A stretch of DNA of 64,000 nt, taken from positions 1 through 64,000 of the forward strand of contig DASUHM010000012.1 of NCBI GenBank assembly GCA_036273515.1, written 5' to 3'. A program made the translations under genes and the position numbers. The notes below the pieces were generated by a model. It saw nothing but the letters and a program-made list of their open reading frames with translations, did not search any database and was not told the DNA's origin. Below are positions 7,654 to 15,041 of the stretch, piece by piece (within the stretch, counting starts at the first letter, position 1; each line of letters opens with the position of its first letter). The DNA is from Gaiellales bacterium. GTDB lineage: Bacteria; Actinomycetota; Thermoleophilia; Gaiellales; JAICJC01.

Positions 7654-8817
7654 GTGGAATCGAGCTTCCGGCTGGGCCGGATCGCGGGTGTGGAGGTCGG
7701 GGTCAACTGGAGCTGGCTCGTCGTCTTCGCGCTGATCACGTGGTCGCTCGCGGCGGGCGTGTTCCCGGATCGGGACCCGGGCCGATCCCAGGCCGCCTAC
7801 ATCGTCATGGCGGCGATCGCCGCCGTTCTCTTCTTCGCCTCGCTCCTCGGCCACGAGCTCGGCCACGCCGTCACCGCGCGCCGCGAGGGGATGGAGCTCG
7901 ACGGCATCACGCTCTGGCTCTTCGGCGGCGTCGCGCGGTTCAAGGGCCAGTTTCCGAGCGCCGGAGCGGAGCTTCGGATCGCGCTCGCGGGACCGCTCGT
8001 CTCGCTCGTGATCGGCGTAGCGTGCTCGCTGCTCGCCTGGGCGATCGCGCTGCCCGGCAGCGTGGACGGCGTGCTCGCGTGGATCGGCTACGTCAACCTG
8101 ATCCTGCTCGTCTTCAACCTCCTGCCGGCGCTGCCGCTCGACGGCGGCCGCGTGCTGCGCGCGCTGCTCTGGGGAGCCAGGGCGGATTTCGCCTGGGCCA
8201 CCAACGTGGCCGCGTCGATCGGGCGCGGGTTCGGCTACCTGCTGATCGCCGGCGGCATCGCCCTCTTCACGTTCCAGGGCGCGTTCGGCGGCGCCTGGCT
8301 GGCGTTCATCGGCTGGTTCCTCCTCGGCGCGGCGACAGCCGAGCAGCGCTACGTCGCCGCCCGTCAGGCGCTCGCCGGACTCCGCGTCCGCGACGTGATG
8401 ACCCCCGATCCGATCACCGTCCCGTCCGACCACAGCCTGGGCGAGTTCATCGACGACGTGGCCTGGCAGCGCCGCCACACCACCTATCCGGTGATGGACG
8501 ACGGCCGCTTCGTCGGCCTGCTCGCGTTTCGGTGCGTCTCATCCGTGCCGCGCGACGACTGGGACGTCCGCAGCGTGCGCAGCTGCATGATCCCGGCCGA
8601 CGAGGTGCCGACCCTGCATCCGGAGGCGGCCGCCGTCGACGCCCTGGTCGAGCTCTCGGAGTCGAGCGCCAACCGTGGCGTCGTCGTCGACGAGGGACGC
8701 CTGGTCGGCATCATCTCGGCGGCCGACCTGGGACGGGCGCTCGACGCGGGTCCGCGCCGCCGGCGTGCGGCGCCGGGGCCTGAGCCGACGGTGGTCGGCA
8801 CGGGCCGCCCGGCCTGA
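7654..8817 (+). CDS. site-2 protease (M50) family membrane metalloprotease with CBS domains
   Basis: 387 residues. The zinc-protease motif LLGHELGHAVTA lies in the second membrane helix and the partner motif NLLPALPLDGGRVLR in a later one; about six helices span residues 15-215. The C-terminal ~140 residues form a CBS pair (VRDVMTPDPITVPSDHSLGEFI and SCMIPADEVPTLHPEAAAVDALVEL), the nucleotide-sensing arrangement of group III site-2 proteases. It probably cleaves membrane-embedded substrates under adenylate control. The GTG start is chosen for GAGGAGAGGGGGG just upstream; an in-frame ATG at 7579 would add 25 Arg/Pro-rich residues. The structured leader precedes it. Confidence 0.9.
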   Translation: MESSFRLGRIAGVEVGVNWSWLVVFALITWSLAAGVFPDRDPGRSQAAYIVMAAIAAVLFFASLLGHELGHAVTARREGMELDGITLWLFGGVARFKGQFPSAGAELRIALAGPLVSLVIGVACSLLAWAIALPGSVDGVLAWIGYVNLILLVFNLLPALPLDGGRVLRALLWGARADFAWATNVAASIGRGFGYLLIAGGIALFTFQGAFGGAWLAFIGWFLLGAATAEQRYVAARQALAGLRVRDVMTPDPITVPSDHSLGEFIDDVAWQRRHTTYPVMDDGRFVGLLAFRCVSSVPRDDWDVRSVRSCMIPADEVPTLHPEAAAVDALVELSESSANRGVVVDEGRLVGIISAADLGRALDAGPRRRRAAPGPEPTVVGTGRPA

Positions 8818-8820
8818 CGG

Positions 8821-9429
8821 ATGTTCGAGTCGCTCGTCGACCTGGCATCGGGCTCGGCGTGGACATACGGGCTCGTATTCGCACTGGCCGCGCTCGACGT
8901 CCTGGTGCCGATCGTCCCGTCCGAGTCCCTGCTGGTGGCGGCCGCGGCGCTCTCCGCGTCGGGCCGGCTGGACGTCTTCCTGGTCGCCGGGGCGGCGGCG
9001 GCGGGCGCGCTGCTCGGTGACAACGTCGCGTTCTTCTGCGGGCGGCTGCTGGACACACGCATGCGCCGGTGGCTCGAGGCGACGCCGCGCCGGCGTGAGC
9101 GGCTGGAATGGGCCGAGCACCAGCTCGACCGGCGCGGCGGAACGATCATCATCGGCGCGCGCTTCATCCCCGGAGGGCGCACGGTGACGATGCTCGCCGC
9201 CGGCCTCCTGGAGATGCCCTGGCGCCGGTTCGTGGCGTTCGACATCGCCGCCGCTGTGATCTGGGCCCTCTACGGGACCGCCATCGGGTACTTCGGCGGC
9301 ACCGCCTTCGAGGACGAGCCCGTCATCGGCATCGGAGTGGCGCTCGCGCTGGCGCTCGTCGCGGGCGCGGTGATCGAGGTGGGCCGGCGGTTGGTCGGAC
9401 GGCTGCGTTCCGCGAGCGGTGATGCCTGA
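8821..9429 (+). CDS. DedA family (SNARE-associated) membrane protein
   Basis: 202 residues with about five hydrophobic helices. Conserved DedA features: PIVPSESLLVAAAAL near the N-terminus, GDNVAFFCGRLL, and the re-entrant loop ARFIPGGRTVTMLAAG with a Phe-Ile-Pro-Gly-Gly-Arg core. DedA proteins act in the inner membrane in lipid-carrier (undecaprenyl-phosphate or phospholipid) flipping and envelope homeostasis; which lipid here is unknown. It starts 3 bases after the site-2 protease stop, so the two are one operon. Confidence 0.88.
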   Translation: MFESLVDLASGSAWTYGLVFALAALDVLVPIVPSESLLVAAAALSASGRLDVFLVAGAAAAGALLGDNVAFFCGRLLDTRMRRWLEATPRRRERLEWAEHQLDRRGGTIIIGARFIPGGRTVTMLAAGLLEMPWRRFVAFDIAAAVIWALYGTAIGYFGGTAFEDEPVIGIGVALALALVAGAVIEVGRRLVGRLRSASGDA

Positions 9430-9451
9430 CATCCACCGCCCCGCATCGCGT

Positions 9452-9550
9452 CTAGCCCTGCGCCGGGTCGACCACCAGCGTCGCGACCAGCATCAGCACC
9501 AGCAGGGCGATCACGATCACGACCAGCGCGCGGGGAACCTGCATCGTCAT
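9452..9550 (-). CDS. 32-residue single-helix membrane peptide
   Basis: Reverse-strand frame MTMQVPRALVVIVIALLVLMLVATLVVDPAQG, with GAGGGGGTG directly upstream at good spacing and a TAG stop. Residues 8-27 form one uninterrupted hydrophobic helix; ends are short and polar. It sits convergent to the DedA gene and divergent from the TerC gene. The ribosome-binding site and clean hydrophobic profile make it more likely than chance; function unknown. Confidence 0.5.
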   Translation of the reverse strand: MTMQVPRALVVIVIALLVLMLVATLVVDPAQG

Positions 9551-9600
9551 CTCACCCCCTCTGTGTTGCCTGCCGCACCAGGAGACGAGAGGATCCCGTG

Positions 9601-10605
9601 ATGCTCGACGTCTCGGCCGCCGGATGGGCAGGGACGCTCGCCGTGGTCGGCGGGCTGTTCGCCGTCGACATCGGCTACTCCGCCCGCCGGCCGCACGCGG
9701 TCGGCTTCGGCGAAGCCGTCGCCTGGTCGGTCTTCTACATCGCGGTCGCCGTCGCCTTCGGAGTGGTGTTCGGAATCGCGGCGGGGTGGGACTTCGGAGC
9801 GCAGTATTTCGCCGGGTACGTGGTCGAGAAGAGCCTCTCGGTCGACAACCTGTTCGTCTTCGTGATCATCATGGGCACGTTCGCCGTACCCGCGGAGCAC
9901 CAGCAGCGCGTGCTCACCATGGGCATCGCGGCCGCACTCGTCTTGCGCGCGGTCTTCATCGCACTCGGCGCCGCGCTCCTCGACGCGTTCTCCGTGATGC
10001 TGCTCGTGTTCGGCATCCTGCTCATCGTCACCGGAGCCCAGCTCTTCCGCCACCGCGACGAGGACCCGTCCGTCGACGACAACCTGCTCGTGGTCGCGGC
10101 CCGCCGCACGCTGCCGCTCACCGACCGCTATGACGGCGGCCGGCTCGTCACGCGTGAGGCCGGGCGGCGCGTCCTGACGCCGCTCGTGCTCGTGCTGATC
10201 GCCATCGGCGGCTCGGACGTCCTGTTCGCGCTCGACTCCATCCCGGCGGTCTTCGGCGTGACCCGCGAGGCCTACATCGTGTTCGCGGCGAACGCCTTCG
10301 CGCTCCTCGGTCTGCGAGCGCTGTACTTCCTCGTCTCGGGACTGCTCGACCGGCTCGTCTACCTGTCGACCGGGCTGGCGGCCGTGCTCGTCTTCATCGG
10401 CGTGAAGCTCGTGCTGCACTTCGCCCATGAGCACCGGCCGGGCGTTCCGGAGATCTCGACGGGGCTCTCGCTGGCCGTGATCGCCGCGGTGCTGGCCGCG
10501 GCGACCGTCGCCAGCCTGGCAGCCGCGCGGCGAGACCCCGGACTGCGGGCACGGGCGGGGACGCTGCGCGGCCACGAGGGCCGCGAGCCCGATCACGGGA
10601 GGTAA
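9601..10605 (+). CDS. TerC family integral membrane protein
   Basis: 334 residues, about nine hydrophobic helices. The two family motifs are intact: EKSLSVDNLFVFVIIM and GSDVLFALDSIPAVFGVTREAYIVF, with the acidic residues thought to bind metal in the membrane. TerC/Alx proteins are linked to manganese export and tellurite resistance; the ion handled here is not shown by sequence. ATG at 9601 has an in-frame GTG three bases upstream; GAGAGGATCC precedes. The stop overlaps the convergent PRC-barrel-like gene by 13 bases. Confidence 0.88.
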   Translation: MLDVSAAGWAGTLAVVGGLFAVDIGYSARRPHAVGFGEAVAWSVFYIAVAVAFGVVFGIAAGWDFGAQYFAGYVVEKSLSVDNLFVFVIIMGTFAVPAEHQQRVLTMGIAAALVLRAVFIALGAALLDAFSVMLLVFGILLIVTGAQLFRHRDEDPSVDDNLLVVAARRTLPLTDRYDGGRLVTREAGRRVLTPLVLVLIAIGGSDVLFALDSIPAVFGVTREAYIVFAANAFALLGLRALYFLVSGLLDRLVYLSTGLAAVLVFIGVKLVLHFAHEHRPGVPEISTGLSLAVIAAVLAAATVASLAAARRDPGLRARAGTLRGHEGREPDHGR

Positions 10606-10877
10606 GCGTCGGCGAGATCGACGGCCGTGCCGAGGACTACTCGGCGACGAGCCGGATCGACCGCGGCGATCTCGGACACCCCGACGACGAGGACGGCGGG
10701 CCGGAACAGGCCGACGCGCACCTCGATCGCATCCGGCCGGTCGCTCCACGCGCCGGCGACGACGCCCTCGACCGTGCCGACGCGCCCGTCCGGATCGTCC
10801 ACCCGGTACCCGTGGCTCCCTGCGAGCGCGATCGGATCGACGTCGCGCTCCGGCGTGCGCTGGATCAGCGTGCTCAT
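10593..10877 (-). CDS. PRC-barrel-like small protein
   Basis: 94 residues, start ATG behind GAGGAGGAGCTC. The segment GSHGYRVDDPDGRVGTVEGVVAGAWSDRPDAIEVRVGLFRPAVLVVGVSEIAAVDPARRRVVLG alternates short strands in the way of PRC-barrel domains, small beta barrels found in RNA-processing and photosynthetic proteins; only the fold is suggested, not a role. It ends inside the 3' end of the TerC gene. Short-chain proteins like this often accompany stress genes in Actinobacteria. Confidence 0.6.
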   Translation of the reverse strand: MSTLIQRTPERDVDPIALAGSHGYRVDDPDGRVGTVEGVVAGAWSDRPDAIEVRVGLFRPAVLVVGVSEIAAVDPARRRVVLGTAVDLADAYLP

Positions 10878-10986
10878 GAGCTCCTCCTCGTGTTGCCTAC
10901 CCGAAGCATCGGGCATGCACGGGCGCCGCGGTATCGGCCGAACACCCCATCACCGACCCGGGAAGGCCCCAGCCCGGCGCGCGTCG

Positions 10987-11643
10987 TCAGGCCTGGATGA
11001 GCCCGCGGCGGATGGCGTAGCGCGTCAGCTCGACCCGGTCGCTCATCCCCAGCTTGTCCAGGATGTTCTGGCGGTGGCGCTCCACCGTCTTCACGCTGAT
11101 CACGAGCTCCTGTGCGATCTCCTTCGAGGTGTGGGCCTCGGCGATCAGCTTCAGCACCTGCAGCTCGCGCGGAGTGAGGATGTCCAGCTGCTCGTTGTCC
11201 GGCCGGCCCCGATCCACGTAGTCGCGCACGAGCGTCGAGATCGCCGACGGGTAGAGGAACGACTGGCCGCGCATCGTCTGGCGCACCGCCTCGACGATGT
11301 CCTGGTCGGCGTCGGACTTGAGCACGTAGCCGGACGCACCCGCCCGCAGCGACTCGAACAGAAACTGCTCGCTGTCGTACATCGACAGCATCAGCAGCTT
11401 GAGCTCGGGCTTGCGCTTGTGCAGCTCCTCGGCAGCCTGGATCCCGGTCATCCTCGGCATCGAGACATCCAGAATCGCCACGTGGACGTCCTCGGCCAGC
11501 GCCAGTTGCACCGCCTCGGCCCCGTCCTCCGCCTCGGCCACCACCTCCATGTCCGGCTTGGCGTCGAGCACCTTGCGCAGGCCGGAACGCACGATCGGGT
11601 GGTCGTCGGCGACGAGGATGCGTGTGACGAGCGGGATCGGCAT
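10987..11643 (-). CDS. NarL/FixJ-type response regulator
   Basis: 218 residues. Receiver domain (1-125): acidic pair ADDHP, phosphoacceptor Asp in HVAILDVSMPRMTG, switch residue region LMLSMYDS and Lys in GYVLKSDAD. Output domain: LuxR helix-turn-helix LTPRELQVLKLIAEAHTSKEIAQEL then SVKTVERHRQNILDKLGM. It should bind DNA as a dimer after phosphorylation by the adjacent kinase, whose stop codon overlaps this gene's start at 11643. Targets are not evident; the surrounding stress genes are candidates. Confidence 0.93.
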   Translation of the reverse strand: MPIPLVTRILVADDHPIVRSGLRKVLDAKPDMEVVAEAEDGAEAVQLALAEDVHVAILDVSMPRMTGIQAAEELHKRKPELKLLMLSMYDSEQFLFESLRAGASGYVLKSDADQDIVEAVRQTMRGQSFLYPSAISTLVRDYVDRGRPDNEQLDILTPRELQVLKLIAEAHTSKEIAQELVISVKTVERHRQNILDKLGMSDRVELTRYAIRRGLIQA

Positions 11644-12611
11644 CAGGCTGTCCCCGCCGGGACTTCGAGGCGCACCTCGGTGCCCCCGCCGCGGCCGGGC
11701 TTGACCGCGAGGGCACCCCCCACCAGGAGGGCACGCTCCCGCATCCCGCGCAGACCCCCGTGGCCGTTCACGTCCGCATTCTCCGCGATCCCCCGTCCGT
11801 TGTCGGACACCCGCAGGACCACGCTTCCCACTCCCGGCTGCAGCGACACCTCCACGTCCGAGGCGTCCGCATGCCGGGCGACGTTCGTCAGGCTCTCCTG
11901 GGCGACGCGGTACACGGCCAGCTCGGACGCGTCCGAGAGCCGCGGAAGCCCGTCCGCGAACGATGGCCGCACGCTGACGCCGCTCTGGTCGGCGAACCGC
12001 CGTGAGAGCTCGGTGAGCGCGCTCACGAGGCCGAGCTGCTCGAGCATCTCGGGGCGCAGCTCGCGGGCGATCCGCCGCACTTCATCGAGCGCCCCACGCA
12101 CCGCCTGCTTCGTCTCCGCGATGTCCGCCTCCCGATCAGCGCCCCCATGTGCAAGCGAGTCGAGCTGGAGGAGCACACCCGTGAGCACCTGGCCTACCTC
12201 GTCATGCAGGCCGCGGGCGATCCGCAGCCGCTCCGCCTCCTGCGCCTCCAGCGCCCGCCGGCCAGTGTCGCGGCGTTCGGATTCGAGCCGCTCCAGCATC
12301 TGGTTGAAGGCTCCCACGAGCGCCATCGCCTCGACGCCGCCGTCCTCGGGCAGTCGCTGGCCCGGCCGCAGGAGGTCGACGGTGCGCATCCGCTCCACCA
12401 GCCGGTGGATGGGTCGAAGGGTGTGGCGCAGAAGCAGCAGGTTGGCGGCCAGCATCACGAGCAGGCCGACGGCCAGATCCAGCACCTCGACGAACGCAAT
12501 TGACGCATGGATCGTCACCGGCGTCAGCGCGAGGAGCACGGTGGCCAGCGCGAGCAGGGTCGCGTTGATGCCGAAGACCCGCCACAGCAGCGGGAGCCGT
12601 GAGAAGCGCAT
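11643..12611 (-). CDS. sensor histidine kinase (HAMP, HisKA_3, HATPase)
   Basis: 322 residues. Two membrane helices (about 10-30 and 38-60) leave almost no periplasmic loop, then a HAMP-like linker (RPIHRLVERMRTVDL), the dimerisation and phosphoacceptor helix EAERLRIARGLHDEVGQVLTG with the catalytic His, and an ATPase domain with SLTNVARHADAS, DNGRGI and GGLRGMRER. This is the NarX/DegS class that pairs with LuxR-type regulators. With no sizeable sensor domain it probably reads a membrane or intracellular cue. Transcribed first, overlapping the regulator gene. Confidence 0.92.
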   Translation of the reverse strand: MRFSRLPLLWRVFGINATLLALATVLLALTPVTIHASIAFVEVLDLAVGLLVMLAANLLLLRHTLRPIHRLVERMRTVDLLRPGQRLPEDGGVEAMALVGAFNQMLERLESERRDTGRRALEAQEAERLRIARGLHDEVGQVLTGVLLQLDSLAHGGADREADIAETKQAVRGALDEVRRIARELRPEMLEQLGLVSALTELSRRFADQSGVSVRPSFADGLPRLSDASELAVYRVAQESLTNVARHADASDVEVSLQPGVGSVVLRVSDNGRGIAENADVNGHGGLRGMRERALLVGGALAVKPGRGGGTEVRLEVPAGTA

Positions 12612-12632
12612 TGGCGGTCGCGTCCCCGAGTT

Positions 12633-13031
12633 CTAGCGCCCGCCGCCCGCCGCGGCCAGGGCCAGCCGATGGCCGCTGCGCGCGCGGGTCGACGGCGGTG
12701 CGACGAGCACCGGGACGTGCGTGGCAGCCTCCAGCTCGCGCGCCACTCCCGACCGCAGCAGGCGTCGGCCGAGCCCCGCGGCGCGTGATCCGAGCACGAT
12801 CAGGTCGGCCCCCTCCTCGTCGGCGACCTCTGCAAGCGCCTGGGCCGGGATGCCCTGGATCACTCGCACCTCGTCGGGCCCGGCCGCTCCGGCGGGGCGC
12901 GGCGTCCCATCGGGGGAGACGTGCACGAGCACGAGCCGAAGCCCGAGCCGCGCGGCGAGGGCGGCCGCCAGCTCGGACGCGTCGCGCGCGGCCGCCGTCC
13001 CGGTGACACCGCAGACGATGGTTCCGCCCAT
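12633..13031 (-). CDS. universal stress protein, single domain
   Basis: 132 residues; start ATG behind a near-ideal AAGGAGGTGTG. Opens TIVCGVTGTAAARDASELAAAL (the usual Asp of VDGS is replaced, reading VTGT), and the glycine loop reads LGSRAAGLGRRLLRSGVARELEAATHVPVLVAPP. Loss of the Asp and the altered loop suggest it may not bind ATP in the canonical way. It is divergent from another Usp gene at 13210, sharing a 178-base intergenic region with a palindrome. Confidence 0.82.
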   Translation of the reverse strand: MGGTIVCGVTGTAAARDASELAAALAARLGLRLVLVHVSPDGTPRPAGAAGPDEVRVIQGIPAQALAEVADEEGADLIVLGSRAAGLGRRLLRSGVARELEAATHVPVLVAPPSTRARSGHRLALAAAGGGR

Positions 13032-13102
13032 CACACCTCCTTCACTCTCGCGGGATGACACCTTCCCAGTGTTGCGCGCTCCGGCCGGCCGGGCGATGGG
13101 GT

Positions 13103-13123
13103 GCCGCCCCCAATTGGGGCGGC
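13103..13123. promoter_or_regulatory. near-perfect palindrome between divergent Usp genes
   Basis: GCCGCCCC-C-AATT-GGGGCGGC: two 8-bp arms around AATT with one extra C. It lies about 70 bases upstream of the minus-strand Usp gene start and about 90 upstream of the plus-strand one. Its symmetry and central position suggest an operator for a dimeric regulator, though a stem-loop role is equally possible. Confidence 0.4.
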
Positions 13124-13209
13124 GACCGCCCGCAGATGCACTCCTGCCCGGATGGCCGCCGGCGCCCTGTACGGCGAGCATCATCGTGACATCGAACGAA
13201 AGGGCAGCC

Positions 13210-13815
13210 ATGAGCACCGGAACGATCGTGTGCGCGGTCAACGAGACCACGGGGGCGGCGGAGGCGCTTCGCGCCGCGGCCCGGTTATGCGAGCGCCTCG
13301 ACATGCGGCTCGTCGCGGTGCACGTGGTCGAGGACGTACCGCTCGGACCGGCCGCCAGGCGCGAGGCCCGCGCGGGCGGGATGCGCCTGGTCGATCGGGT
13401 GCTGGCGGAGCATGGCGTCGCGCTCGCCGACCGCCGCGTCGCGATCGGCGACCCGTCGGAGCACATCGGCCGGATCGCGGGCGAGGAACGGGCCGAGCTG
13501 GTCGTCGTCGGCTCCAAGCCGAACGGCCGTCAACCCCGGCCGCCGCTCCGCAGCCGGCTCGCGACCGAGCTGCCGCAGGCAACGCCGGTCCCGGTCGTCG
13601 TCGTGCCGCCGCAGCTCGGGCGGCCCTACGCGACGGCGACGAGCAGCTTGTTCCCGGACGGATCGGTCAGCAACGGCCCTTCGGCCGTCTCCTCCGCGCC
13701 CGCCCCGGCGGCCGCGGCTCGGCCGAGCAGCCGCTCGCGCTCGTCGGCGGTCGGCAGGACGATGGTCCCGTGGCGCAGAGCCGCGAAGCCCTCGGGTGCC
13801 GGCGGCGCCCCCTGA
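13210..13815 (+). CDS. universal stress protein with read-through tail
   Basis: 201 residues. The Usp core (about 1-137) opens TIVCAVNETTGAAEALRAAARL and ends VVVGSKPNGRQPRPPLRSRLATELPQATPVPVVVVPPQ, the normal family terminus. Instead of stopping, the frame continues about 65 residues of low-complexity Ser/Ala/Arg sequence, running antisense through the 3' end of the glyoxalase gene by 190 bases. The tail has no recognisable domain, so a lost stop codon or a frameshift near 13620 is likely. The glycine loop is degenerate (GSKPNGRQPRPP). Confidence 0.72.
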   Translation: MSTGTIVCAVNETTGAAEALRAAARLCERLDMRLVAVHVVEDVPLGPAARREARAGGMRLVDRVLAEHGVALADRRVAIGDPSEHIGRIAGEERAELVVVGSKPNGRQPRPPLRSRLATELPQATPVPVVVVPPQLGRPYATATSSLFPDGSVSNGPSAVSSAPAPAAAARPSSRSRSSAVGRTMVPWRRAAKPSGAGGAP

Positions 13816-14558
13816 CTTTCCCAGGTGTTCGCGCCGATGTGATGGTGGTAGCCGCCCGCGCTCAGGAACGCCGCCTGACGGCCAAGCTGGGCCATCACGC
13901 CAAAGCCGAGGACGTCGCGATAGAAGCCGATGGTGTCCGCGATCTGCGCCACCTTGAGGTGCACGTGGCCCATCACCGTCCCCGCCGGCAGCCCTTCGAA
14001 CGGCTCCGACGCAGGGTCGGCCAGCTCGCCGAAGAGCGCATCGACGTCGAGCGGCAGAGTCGTCATACGGCTGGCGACGAGCCCTTCCCAGGCCTCACGT
14101 GGCCGGTCCTGGTAGATCTCGATCCCATGCCCGTCGGGGTCGGTGAGGTAGATGGCCTCGCTCACGAAATGGTCGGAAAGGCCCGTGAGCGCCACGCGGT
14201 CACGAGCGGCATGCGCGAGCCAGCGCGCGAGATCGACCCGTTCCGGCACCAACAGGGCGAAGTGGTAGAGGCCGGTGTATCCGGCCGCCGGGCGCGCACC
14301 CGGCTCCTCGATGAGCACCAGCAGCCGGCCGGCGGCGACCCCGAGCGTCGCACGGCCGTCCGCTCGTTCGAGCGTCTCCAGGCCCACCGCCGCGTCGTAG
14401 TACCCCACCGAGCGATCGAGATCCGCCACCGTCAGGTGGACGGGGCCGAGGGTCGTAGCCGGCGAGATCTCCGGCGGCCGCCCCGCGGCCCGCGCCTCGA
14501 CCTCCTCGGGGTCACGAGGAGCGGTCTTTGGGGACGGATTCAGGTCGTCACTGGACAC
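13626..14558 (-). CDS. catechol-2,3-dioxygenase-like glyoxalase/VOC protein (CatE type)
   Basis: 310 residues with two vicinal-oxygen-chelate modules. Module 1: LGPVHLTVADLDRSVGYYDAAVGL ... GLYHFALLVP ... AIYLTDPDGHGIEIYQDRP; module 2: MGHVHLKVAQIADTIGFYRDVLGF ... YHHHIGANTWES ... LLTDPSGNKLLVAVA. His and Glu metal ligands are placed as in extradiol dioxygenase relatives. I take the GTG at 14558, giving the family length; the frame stays open upstream into a GntR-regulator relic, so the longer frame is an accidental fusion. No strong ribosome-binding site is visible. Substrate is unknown. Confidence 0.82.
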   Translation of the reverse strand: MSSDDLNPSPKTAPRDPEEVEARAAGRPPEISPATTLGPVHLTVADLDRSVGYYDAAVGLETLERADGRATLGVAAGRLLVLIEEPGARPAAGYTGLYHFALLVPERVDLARWLAHAARDRVALTGLSDHFVSEAIYLTDPDGHGIEIYQDRPREAWEGLVASRMTTLPLDVDALFGELADPASEPFEGLPAGTVMGHVHLKVAQIADTIGFYRDVLGFGVMAQLGRQAAFLSAGGYHHHIGANTWESQGAPPAPEGFAALRHGTIVLPTADERERLLGRAAAAGAGAEETAEGPLLTDPSGNKLLVAVA

Positions 14559-14693
14559 GGTCAACGGCCGGCTCGGGGCGCTCGCCGAGGTACTCGACCC
14601 ATCGTCCAGGCTACCTCGTTTGCGCCCGGAGTGCAGGCGTCGTCGGCGAGGTTCTGGATCGGACGAAGTCCACCCGCGTGGTGGCGCTGAGGC

Positions 14694-14997
14694 GGCAGGC
14701 TCGAGTGTCAGCCGGGCCGTCCAGGCGTGGCGCATGTCGCCGAGGTCGAGCTGCGAGACGGTCGCGGCCTGGTTGGTGGAAAGCTCGACGAACCCCTCGA
14801 CGGCCAGCCGGCGCAGCGCCTCGCGAAGAGCGACATCCCGCATCGCACCCGCCTGCGACAAGGCGTGCTGGGCGAGGAGATGGGAGTGTCCCGCACCCCC
14901 GCTGGAGAAGCGCGTCGTAGACCCGGTCGAGAACGCTGCGGATGGGCAGACGGCCGTGATTCTCGGAGATCAGAGACTCTTGACCGTTGAATTTCAA
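14694..14997 (-). pseudogene. GntR/FadR-type regulator relic
   Basis: On the minus strand 14997 reads MKFNGQESLISENHGRLPIRSVLDRVYDALLQR, then, after a frame change in a G-rich run near 14900, LSQAGAMRDVALREALRRLAVEGFVEL (second half of a GntR winged helix) and LDLGDMRHAWTARLTLEPA (start of an FCD ligand domain), where similarity ends abruptly. A complete GntR/FCD regulator has about 220 residues, so most of the ligand domain is lost and the gene is dead. It is divergent from the APC permease at 15042, the usual position for its former regulator. Confidence 0.75.
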
Positions 14998-15041
14998 CCT
15001 GCGAATGTATCCATGTCCTGGATGGCTACAAGGAGGGCGTC

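Noticed and set aside
14559-14861. GntR-glyoxalase fusion protein
   Set aside because: The frame is open throughout but the joining ~50 residues are non-conserved and the GntR part is broken; a run-on of a relic, not a domain fusion.
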